From Dipteris shenzhenensis (Eukaryota > Polypodiophyta > Polypodiopsida > Gleicheniales), in the NCBI GenBank assembly GCA_047967505.1, contig CM106539.1: DNA of 64,000 nucleotides; one strand, 5' to 3'. This document shows, one piece after another, positions 45,540 through 55,540 of the stretch (position 1 is its first letter; every line of letters starts with the position of its first letter). Made by a program: the position numbers and the translations under genes. Below the pieces are notes generated by a model that saw nothing but the letters and a program-made list of their open reading frames with translations, did no database searches and was not told where the DNA came from.

Positions 45540-48440
45540 GAGATTCCTTTTGTTGAACAGTTTCCTCCTATGTGGCTCCTATAGCTCATGAACCTCATTG
45601 ATCCATTGTTGTGTTCCTTGATGACCTGGTATGGCACAGACCACTACAAAAGAAATTTTTTGTCCATTTGGTGGTCCAATCTAAGATCAAAGCACAACAC
45701 CATGTCTCCTTTTGCGAAATGATGCTGGCATCCAAGCAGGCTTTTTGTCGATTCTTCTAGATCTCTACATGATGCAAAGCATGCCATCAGGTCTCATCCA
45801 ATTTTTCAAGTTGAATCAACCAGGCTTCAACTTGTTCATCTTCTGACATCTTTTATTCATGTGCCAACCTCAGTGCAGATACTTCTATCTCGAGTGGCAG
45901 AATTGTCTTGTTACCATATATTAATTCAAATGGGGTGCATCTAGTGGATGTCTTGTGGTAATATTGTATGCCCAAACCGCCTTAGCAACTTTCTGATCGC
46001 ATTGGCCCCAATGTTTGTCCACCATTTTTTCTATGGATGTGCACAAGAGGCCATTGACTCGCTCCACTTGACCCATGGATTGTGGATAATAAATGCTGGA
46101 AGTGTGATGATCGATTCCCATACATTCCGTAAGCAAATTCATGGCTGCATTCAAGAATGGACTCCCATGATCGGACACAATCTCCATAGATGTCCCAAAA
46201 CGCATCCATATGCACTGAAAGATGAAATTTGAGACTACCTTACCATTTACTGCTGCTGAGAGAGCTATAGCTTCGGCCCACTTGGTGACATTTTGTGTAG
46301 CTACCAAAAGGTACTTTTTCTTGTGGGCTGTCATTGCTAGAGGGGCCACAAAATCAATACCCCATTTTTGAAATGGATGAATGGACATCACAGGATGATG
46401 TTGCCCAGGCCGTATATCCTTCTTACCAAAGAATTCACAAGGCTCGCATGTCTTACAATACATAGCTAGATCTTTGAACATAATTGGCCAATAATATTCT
46501 GCATGTAGAATCTTCTTGGTGGTGTAATCTTTTGTAGAGTGTCTACCACAAAAACCATCATGGTATTGTTGCAATGCTTTGGGCACTTCTTCTACATGAA
46601 TAGCTCTTCTTAATACACCATCCGTGCCTTGGTGATACAACACCCCACCAAAGAGTGTACAGCACCTACTATTTCTATAGATCTTCTTCCACTCATAACT
46701 AGTGCAGTCAGGCGGAAAAGAAAAGGTAGACAAACACTTGTAGATGCCTCCATACCATGGATCATCTGCTTCCATGGTTGCCTACGAGGTTCACTTCAGG
46801 ACTTTCTTCCAAGTTAATTAAGGCATTCTTCAAATTAGAACAAACCCCTTTTACAATTTTGAAGGTAAAATCATACTCTTGAAGGAACTTAGCCAACCAG
46901 CCAAGGGGATTGAGCGACTACAAAACCTACTTTGCAAGACGATTGCTTGAAATAATGACAAAAGCTCTATAAGCCACATAATGCTTAAACTTTTCAATGC
47001 AAAACACCAAGGATAGAGCATCCTTGTCAGCATCATAATAGCATTGCTCTGTTTCAAGCATTTGCTGTGAAGTGAACTAAATGGGATACATGAATCGGTC
47101 TTCCCCTTGCTAGAGAAGAATCCCTACCAAAGTGTGCTCTCCAAACCCTGGGTTGATATAAAAGATCTTGGACCAATCGGGGTTGTGGAGAATAGGCTCA
47201 GATGCAAGAGCCTCCTTGATTTGCTAAAACCTTTTGTCACATTCCTCACTCCATGAAAAATTAACACCATCTTTGAACAACATAGTCATGCGTCTAGCCA
47301 AAGCAAGATACTGATCAATGAAGCATTGGTAATGTCCTTCCAAGTTCACAAAGGAACGCACTTGACAACTTGTGATGGGTGGAGAGAGCTTAAGAATTGC
47401 ATCAACCTTATCTAGATTAGGCCTAACACCATCTGCTGAGACTACGTGCCCAAGCAATCTTCCTTGAGTGGCCCCAATAGTGCATTCCTTAGGGTTGAGG
47501 AGGCCATTTTCTTCATTAATCCTTTTGAAAGCCATGCAAACCTTCATGATGTGCTCACTTCATGTAGAAAATATGCAAAAGTCATCTAAAAATACTTCTA
47601 AGAAAATTCCCAAATAAGGGGCGAAGACCATCTACATGAACCGTTGAAATGTAGCTGGAGCATTGGTAAGACCAAACGGCATCACTTTGAAAGCAAAAGT
47701 GCCCCAGGGCATGGCAAATGTAGTCTTGTACACATCTTCTTATGCAATTCTCATTTGATAGAACCCTGAGTAGCCATCACAAAAAGTGTACATCTCATGG
47801 CTGCTCACCTTTTCCAGAATGATGTGCTGAAATGGCAAAGAATGATGATCTCTTTTTGTGGCCGCGTTGAGCTTCTTATAATCGATGCAAACCCGCCACT
47901 TGTTGTTTTTCTTGGGAGTGACAACCACTGGTGAAACCCATTCGATGTTGGTGACTAGAACAATGAATCCAACTTCTACCAGCTTCCGCACCTCCGTGTA
48001 TAGTGCATCAGTTTCAATTGGGCCTAACCTTCGAAACTTTTGTGCCACAGGCTTAGCATTCGGCTTCAGTTATATCTTATGTTCTATGGCAGTCACATGG
48101 TGCAAATGATGGTAACTCATGGCAAAGAGGTCAGAAAAATCTTTAAACATTTCTAAGAGTTCATCTTTTTCATTGGGAGTAAGATCAGAAGAAAGCATAG
48201 ACTCTAGCTCTTGGGGTGTGGCAGTTACCTTCTCTATTGGTAGTGGATTAGGAGACTCTTCCATCATATAGATTTCTTCTTCGGAGCCCTCTTCCCCCTG
48301 CCTAAATCTTCAAGAGACTCAGATACTGTGGGTGAGGCAGTGTCACTTCCCAACTCCTCTTCTTCTTTTGGTTCCACCGCACCAGGCTAAACTGGGATCT
48401 TCTCCTTTGAAGTGCCAAAAGACATGTGTGTGGTTTTCCA
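45540..48440 (-). pseudogene. Gypsy copy 2 RT, RNase H and integrase
   Basis: The linker and RT start (48267-47740) read KPV..QKFRRLGPIETDALYTEVRKLVE-like sequence with SPVVVTPKKNNKW and RVCIDYKKLN. The catalytic FLDDFCIF is near 47580. CTIGATQGRLLGHVVSADGV lies at 47547-47224. RNase H is broken up. A long intact stretch (46775-45921, 284 codons) covers the integrase zinc-binding region (HH...CKTCEPC) and core with GIDFVAP, SDHGSPFLNAAM and QVERVN, keeping all three acidic residues. Stops elsewhere make pol non-functional. Confidence 0.85.
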
Positions 48441-49077
48441 GTAGTTGACTTCATCACTCTTCTTCAGCCATGGTCACCCAAGTATGGTTAGATAACTTCT
48501 TCCAGCATCTTCTATGTTGACCACATAGAAATTGATGGTGGTAGTTAGCCCATTGACTATGATGGGCAAATCCTCAATGACCCCCATGGTAGCGAGTCAT
48601 CTTCCATCTACTACCTTGATCAGATTAGAGGAGCTCCTAGTGCATTTAGATTTAACTTTTTCATGATGCGGGGAACCATGATGTTACATGCGGCACCACC
48701 ATCAATGCACACAGTCTTGATGCGGCAATTATCTATGATGACTTCCACTTTATGTGGGTGTCGATTGATATCCTCTAAGATGCCCCGTCTCTCCTTCTAA
48801 TTGCTTCAAATTTGCCACTTGCAAGTGCACATTTTCTTGCTCTTCATCTTGCCGAAATATTTCGATCATTGCTGTAGTCAGCCTTGGCCAACTCTGACGG
48901 ACCGCCTCTATCTACTTCTCATACCATACCTGAGCCAATCCTTCCAAGAATGTGGGTAATACCAACAACAACCAATATTTTGTTATGAAATTAAGGGACA
49001 CACATCGCCGTTTGAATGCAACTAGGTATTCTTTTGAGTTCTCACCCATTTGGCCACAGAATACCGGGATGTCTGCC
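48430..49077 (-). pseudogene. Gypsy copy 2 protease fragment fused to gag fragment by deletion
   Basis: Gag begins at an ATG at 49077 (MADIPVFCGQMGENSKEYL) and breaks after LEGLAQVWYEK. At about 48780 the sequence jumps to the protease, skipping what in copy 1 is 39672-40682. The protease remnant has frameshifts. Confidence 0.75.
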
Positions 49078-49127
49078 ATTGAGGAAAATAAGAAGAGAAG
49101 GAAATTGTGGGGAGGTGGAGAGGGAAG

Positions 49128-49374
49128 ATAACACACTATTCAAAATTTTTGGACTTGTGTAAAGTCCAATTCGAGAAATGGACTAAAAACAGTCCAAAAT
49201 TTTTGAATATACTAGTAATGTTGTTTTTTGAACTAGATTTGACAACTCAAAACAAAAGATTTGGTGATTAAGTACATACTTCCTATGATGCATATCTTAC
49301 TAAGGATAGATAGTATACTCTTCTACTGCTTAATATGATCATGAAAATCTTGCTATTAAAGTATTTGTGAGTAC
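49128..49374. other. Short intergenic stretch, no gene recognised
   Basis: AT-rich sequence between the gypsy copy and the tandem array. Nothing is recognised. Confidence 0.5.
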
Positions 49375-49609
49375 ATTAAGCTACTATTACCTAAGAACAT
49401 CAATACATCACCAATTCTCTTTGAAAGGTGGTGTACATGTATTGGCTTTCATTCAAAAACTTTTCAATGTTTAGATTGAGCTACTATTACCTAAGAACAT
49501 CAATACATCACCAATTCTCTTTGAAAGGTGGTGTACATATTGACCTACGTTTATGTACTAAGAACATCAATGCATAACCAAATCTCTTACAAAGGTGGTC
49601 TACATCAAC
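49375..49609. repeat. Tandem CTACTATTACCTAAGAACAT array, left part
   Basis: A unit with CTACTATTACCTAAGAACAT, CAATACATCACCAATTCTCT and GAAAGGTGGTGTACAT occurs at about 49380 and 49482, with a shortened third copy at 49557-49606. The array continues beyond the copia insertion at 55115. Confidence 0.88.
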
Positions 49610-50327
49610 TGTAAGAAAACAATACGTTTGTGCTCAACAGATAACAGGATCTCATATGCAAGAGAGAAAACCAGATAGTATGGAGAATCAAAAATTTGAT
49701 TACTGTAGATCTGATACAATAGATGGCGCTGCCTCCCAACCGTGCGCTCCTGTGAAAGAAGCTTTGATGGCATGCTGGAAATAGTAGAGGACGGAGGCTG
49801 GATGCTAAGGAATCAGGGTTGCTATAGCCACTGATGAAATGGACTTCACGGGCTTGCTCTTATATAGCCACTAGTCCTAGTCAGTTGGACCCAATTGGGT
49901 GACCGACCCAGTCCACCCAAAATAGTCGACTGGGGGTCGGTCCCGAAATAGGCCATTGACCACACGATAGAACCGTGGCATAAAATAGAGCAACTAACCT
50001 ACAGTCTTCATTCGGCCCATAGCCATTTGGGATCATCTGGGACTCCAAACAGGCCCCGCAACTCGAGAATGGGCTGTCCCAGGAAATGCTCTATCTACCC
50101 TCAGTGCAGTTAGTCATGGGATGCCTTCCCACACTTGCATGTAGCCTAGTTGGTAGTGTGCAAACTCCGTCCAGCCATCAGGCCACACATGGCCCCCATC
50201 TGGTGTCCAAACTAGGACCTACCAGATAACCGAGCTACTTAAATGCCTTCTCCTCATATGGGGGGCTTATAAGTAGAGTTAGCTGGTTCTTGCATAGTAC
50301 ACGAGAGTGGAGCATTGATATCTAACA
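49610..50327 (-). repeat. Copia 2 3' LTR (718 bp)
   Basis: TGTAAGAAAAC...TATCTAACA, with the polypurine tract on its inner side (minus strand CATTGAGGGGGGG, 50328-50340). A TATA-like box, TATATAAG, lies on the minus strand at 49859-49866. Flanked on the left by TCAAC (49605-49609), which matches the right flank TAAAC at four of five positions. Confidence 0.9.
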
Positions 50328-50357
50328 CCCCCCCTCAATGTTCACCTGCAAGTGAAC

Positions 50358-53300
50358 TTACTTTTTTGGCCCAATCCCAAGTCGATGAAGACGCCTCTCT
50401 AGTAAGTCTCTTCCAAGAGCCTTCGTGAAGATGTCCACAGCATTCTCTATAGTCGGACAGTACATCAAGTCTACCTCTCCATCCATGATGAGCTTGCATA
50501 CAAAGTGATATTGAATCTCAATGTGTTTTGTGCGAGCATGGAACATCGGGTTCTTTGCAATCGCCATGCAACTCTGATTGTCACATGATAATTGCATAGG
50601 CTTGTTCTACACTATACCCATGTCCCCTAAAATCCTCCTCAATCACACTGCCTCGCAAGAAGCAAAGCATACTGATTTGTACTCAGCCTCAGTAGAAGAA
50701 AGAGCAACTGTAGGTTGCTTCTTGCTGACCCATGACACAGCTCCAAATCCAAGTGAGAAACAGTAACCTGCCACTGATCTCCTGTTGTCCACGTCTCCTG
50801 CCCAATCCAAGTCACAGAATTTGGTCAAGATGTTGCCCTTGGTATAGGTGATGCCATAATCAAGTGTGCCTTTGATGTATTTTAGCACCTGCATCCCTGC
50901 CCTCCAATGGTTCTCCCGAGGCTTACTAGAAAACCTACTTAGTACACCAGTTGCAAAGCTTATGTCTGGCCACATGTTGCACAAGTAAATCAAATTGCCC
51001 ACAAGTCTTCTGTACTTCCCTTCGTCCACCTGTGGTGATGAATCCTCGTTTGAGAGCTTCACGTAAACCTCCATAGGGGTACCAACTGTCTTGCACTCAG
51101 CCATGCCAAATGCCTTCAGTATCTCTCCAGCATACTTTAGCTGTGAGATGAAGATCTGTTTTGGCTCTTGCCAAACTTCAATCCCCAAACAGAAATGCAT
51201 CAGCTGCCATTTCAAACTCTCTTCCTAGCAAATGCTTTGTCTGCGAGATCTTCTCTTCATGGTTCCCTATTATGACAAGGTCATCCACATAAAGGACCAC
51301 GATCATACACTTGCCTCCTTCTCTAAAGATATACACATTTGCATCAAATGGGCTCCTCTTGAACCCGTTTTGCAAAAAGTAGGCATCAATTCACTGGTAC
51401 CACGCTCGTGGGGCCTATTTCAGCCCGTAAAGTGTCTTCTTCAATTTACAAAATTTACCTTCTGAACCGGGGATCACAAAACCTAGTGGTTGTTCCATGT
51501 ATACCTCCTCCTGGAGATCCCCATTCAGAAAGGCGGATTTTACATCCATCTGAAACATGGGCCAACTTCCTTGGGTAGCTAAAGCCAAAACACTGTGAAT
51601 TGTGGTTAGTCTGATCTGTGGGAGAAAAAGTATCCTGATAATCAAAACCATGTAGCTGTGAAAATCCTTTTGCCATGAGCCGAGCCTTGTACTTATCCAA
51701 CGTGCCGTCAGACTTGTACTTGGTCTTGTACACCTACTTGGTGCCGATTACCTTACATTTTGGTGGTCGATCCACAAGGTCCCAAGTGTTGTTCTTCATT
51801 ATGGAGCCATTACTCCGACTGCATAGCCTCCATTCACCTATCATCACCCTATGCCTCTTCAAGACACTTGGGTTCATCAGCATGGATCACCTCTATCATC
51901 AAAGCATAGTTGACCAAGTGTTCTTGCGCCCTTCTTTGCTCCTCTAATCTCTTGGACCGGTGGTGTTTGGATGGTTCCTCCTCAATGGCTGGAGGTTCTC
52001 TGCCATCCAAAAGCTACTTTACCCACTTCAGGAATGGCCATTGCCGTTGTGGTTCTGCAGGCTCTTCTTCATCTTCTTTATCTTGAATCCTCCCAAGCAC
52101 CGTTGTGGGAGTTCGATCTGCTGTTGGTGGTGGTACTGGATGGATATCCTGGTCCTGGTTGTCTGGGAAGGAAGCATCCTCATCCAATTGATGTGGTTGT
52201 TCTGAGAAGACCACATCGTGAATTACTATTACCTTCTTGGTAATAGGGTTATAGAGGCGGTAACCCTTCTCCTCTTCACTGTAGCCCAAGACAATACACT
52301 TCTGGCTCTTCGGTTCCCACTTGGTCCTGTTAGCATCAGGGATATGCACAAAACAGTCACATCCAAAAACTCTGAAATGTGCAGCTGAAGGTTTCTTACT
52401 AGAAAAGGCCTGCAATGGAGTCATCCCATTCACAGCCTTCGTGTAGCTATGATTGAGAATGTAAACTACCGTGTTATATGCTTTAGGCCAAAAAGTCTTT
52501 GGCAAATCTTTCCCTTTCAACATACTCATGCCCATTTCACAGATGACGTGCATCTTGCGTTCTACTACTCCATTTTGCTGTGATGTATGTGGCGGGGGTT
52601 TCTGCCTCTTGATCTTGTGACTTTTGTAGTGACTTTCGAATTCAGTTGATGTGAACTCTCCACCTCTGTTTGATCTCAATTTCTTCACCTTCCTCCTCGA
52701 TTCTTTCTCGACCATTACATGCCATTCCTTGAACTTTCTAAAAGCCTCGTCTTTAGTCTTCAGGAAGTATATCCATATCCTTCTACTGTAGTCGTCGATC
52801 AGCGTCATGAAGTAGTAGGAACCACCCAAAGCTTTCATCTCTATCTTTCTATAGAGGTCCATGTGAACGAGCTCTAGAGGAGCCTTTGCCCTACTGGCCT
52901 CTTTAGGAAAGGGATGCCAATGCTGCTTTCCCATCATGCAAGCTTCACATACATCGGGAAGATCTGAAATTTTTGGTCATTCCACTTTTATGCATCTCCT
53001 TCAAAGAACTAAGGTTTAGAAGACCAAACCTCTCATGCCACAGCTTAGTGTTCTTCACATCGGTCGAGCACTGAAAGCTGAGAGTTCATAGATGTTGTTG
53101 CACCGTGTACCTTTACCAACGACCTTCCCTTGAAGATCCAGAATCTATGCACCATTCTTATCGAATTGAACTTTGAGGTCCTGATCCGTAATCGCAGAAA
53201 CGGACAAGAAGTTCCTCTTGATATCTGGCACATAAAGAACATCGGACAACTGTTTTACAACTCCATCTAACTTGAGAGCAATCGTACCATTTCCTTTTGC

Positions 53301-54321
53301 TGGACATTTTGCATCATTGCCGACTGCTACCAGGATGTCATTCCCTACCGGCTATAGAGAGGTATACCAATCCTTCTGACTGGTCATGTGGCACAATGCA
53401 CCACTATCAATGATCCAAGGTTCATCCGTACATGAACTGCCTCCATGCAAATCTCCTCAATTGCTACAAACAACTCTACTGGTACTGCCTGCACTGTTGC
53501 TAGACTCTTTCTTTACTCCGTTCTTCTCATCTGCAATCTTCTTTCGGCACTCATTCTACTTGTGCCCTGCCTTGTTGCAATAGAAGCACTTGATATTCTT
53601 TTTTCTCTTTTTATCATCAGAAGACGATGGGTTACCAGAGTGCTTACCCTTACCTTTCTTTGATCTAGTCCAGAAAGCCAGTCCTCGTCTTTTAACGCAT
53701 CTCCTCCTCCAGAAGCATCACGCTAAAATCCTCAAAGTTGAGGGGTGGATTTTTGTTATGCGTATTCAGTGCCGTAACAAGACCGTCGTACTTTGGTGGG
53801 AGAATCCGTATGCACCTCCATCATAGATTCTTGCTGGTGATGGTGATGCCAATCGCAGTCATCTGATCGCGCAGATTCTTCACCCTGGTGATGAACTTCT
53901 TTGCCGCTTCAGATTCAGATGATTTTTTGTTCACGAGTTGAGTCTCCAAATTCTGAATCCACATCTGATTCATGGTCTCGTACTGATTTTTCAAGACCAT
54001 CCATGCCTCCTCAGTTGTGGTGACATGTTGAATTAATGCCATGATGGAATCACTTACACTGTAGACAATAGAACACAGTGCATCTGCATTTCTTCTTGTC
54101 CACGCGAGAATCTCATCCACAGTTGGTACTATCTGTTGTCCTGCATTGGCTGGATTCAGCGGTCTCGCAACTGGCCTGACATCCACCCCAGTAGCAGTAT
54201 CCCAAAGCTCGTATGCGCTTAGGATGGTCTTCATCTTAAACTTCCAGAGTGGATAATTAAAGCCGTCCAACTTTTTTCTTTCATCGAACGGTGGGATTTG
54301 CAGTCTTGCGGGCTGGGCCAT
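50358..54321 (-). pseudogene. Copia 2 gag-pol, multiply broken
   Basis: Gag (54321-53821) contains FDERKKLDGFNYPLWKFKM and then a knuckle CFYCNKAGHK with a stop inside it (near 53565). The protease site is WIIDSGALCHM (near 53410). The integrase (52937-52014) has LVHMDLY, DDYSRRIWIYFLK, RSNRGGEFTS where the usual Asp is Asn, and QQNGVVERK. RT pieces give [21 protein letters not shown] and LYVDDLVI. RNase H has DLDWAGD, LSSTEAEY, SCDNQSCMAIAKNP and KHIEIQYHF. At least five stops or frameshifts separate the frames, so no functional polyprotein is possible. Confidence 0.9.
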
Positions 54322-54379
54322 CTCTCACAATCTGCTCGCAAACAGAAACACACTACCAAATCTTCTTGCTAGAGTCCAA

Positions 54380-54391
54380 GCTCTGATACCA
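54380..54391 (-). other. Copia 2 primer-binding site
   Basis: TGGTATCAGAGC on the minus strand directly inside the 5' LTR; the same initiator Met-tRNA match as in copia 1. Confidence 0.92.
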
Positions 54392-55109
54392 TGTAAGAAA
54401 ACAATACAATGGCTGTGCTCAACAGATAATAGGATCTCGTACGCAAGAGAGAAAACCAGATAGTATGGAGAATCAAAAATTTGATTACTGTAGATCTGAT
54501 ACAATAGATGGTACTACCTCCCAACCGTGTGCTCTTGTGAAAGAAGCTTCGATGGCATGCTGGAAACAGTAGAGGACATAGGCTGGATGCTAAGGAATCA
54601 CGGTTGCTGTAGCCAATGATGAAATGGGCTTCATAGGCTTGCTCTTATATAGCCACTAGTCATAGTCGGTTGGACCCAATTGGGTGACTGACCCAGTCTG
54701 CCCAAAATGGTTGACTATGGGTCGGTCTCGAAATAGGCCACCGATCACACAATAGAACCGTGGCGTAAAATAGAGCAACTAACCTACCGCGGCCTGGCAC
54801 AGCCATCCGAGATCATCTGGGACTCCAAACGGGCCTCGCAACCCGAGAGTGGGCTAGACCCGAGAAATGCTCTGTCTACCCTCAGTGCGATTAGTCATGG
54901 GATGCCTTCTCGCACTTGCATGTAGTCTAGTTGGCAATGTGCCAACTCCGTCCAGCCATCAGGCCACACATGGCCCCCATCTGGTGTCCAAACCAGGACC
55001 TACTGGATAACCGAGCTACTCAAATGCATTCTCCTCATATGGGGGGGTTACAAGTAGAGTTAGTTGGTTCTTGCGTAGTTACACGAGAGTGGAGCATTGA
55101 TATCTAACA
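54392..55109 (-). repeat. Copia 2 5' LTR (718 bp)
   Basis: Same length and ends as 49610-50327 but with many substitutions. Right flank TAAAC (55110-55114) is the probable target-site copy. Confidence 0.9.
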
Positions 55110-55114
55110 TAAAC

Positions 55115-55345
55115 ATCTTCATAACTTCTTATGAATTGAGCTACTATCACCTAAGAACATCAATAGATGACCAATTCTCTTCGAAAGGTGGTGTAAATAA
55201 ACACCTTTATGTATAAGTGGCATGCACACACCTTTATGACCATTTCTTTTAGAAAGGTGGTGTACATAAACCCCTTAGAAAGGTAGTGTACATACATCCT
55301 TTTATGTGTAAGTGGTGTACATATACACCTCACTTGGTATTAAAA
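55115..55345. repeat. Tandem CTACTATCACCTAAGAACAT array, right part
   Basis: Continuation of the array at 49375-49609. A unit near 55139 (CTACTATCACCTAAGAACAT, then GAAAGGTGGTGTA) is followed by truncated units at about 55200-55330, each with an AGAAAGGTGGTGTACATA-type segment. Confidence 0.85.
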
Positions 55346-55540
55346 AACACCCTTAACTATAAAAAAACATTGACATAAAGTTTAAAATACACCATTAAGT
55401 ATAAAATGGACCTCATAAACAATCTTTATACACAATAATGCGAGTAAAGAAATAAAAAAAGTAATTAACTTTTTATTAGATATTTGCTTTACATAGAAGT
55501 TCAAAACTTGCGAAGTTCAAAACTTGTGATTACAAAGCCA
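55346..55540. other. Short AT-rich stretch, nothing recognised
   Basis: Lies 3' of the degenerate gene at 55541. A polyadenylation region would be expected here on the minus strand, but I identify none. Confidence 0.4.

Larger units (their letters stand above)
44747..49127 (-). mobile_element. Ty3/gypsy element, copy 2, internally deleted, 5' LTR not found
   Basis: Same family and orientation as copy 1: 3' LTR, integrase, RNase H, RT, linker, protease, gag. Pol is collinear here, which shows that the inverted block of copy 1 is the derived state. About 1 kb between protease and gag is missing (junction near 48780). Homology with copy 1 ends at 49127, at the same place as in copy 1, so both lost or never shared the sequence upstream of gag. 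Confidence 0.85.
49610..55109 (-). mobile_element. Ty1/copia LTR retrotransposon 2, complete but decayed
   Basis: The element is on the minus strand: 5' LTR 54392-55109, primer site 54380-54391 (TGGTATCAGAGC), gag from 54321, protease near 53410, integrase 52937-52014, RT 51733-51178, RNase H 51215-50358, polypurine tract, 3' LTR. The 718-base LTRs differ at many positions, very roughly a tenth by eye, so this is much older than copia 1. It belongs to a different family, because LTRs and gag differ. It interrupts a tandem array. Confidence 0.93.
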
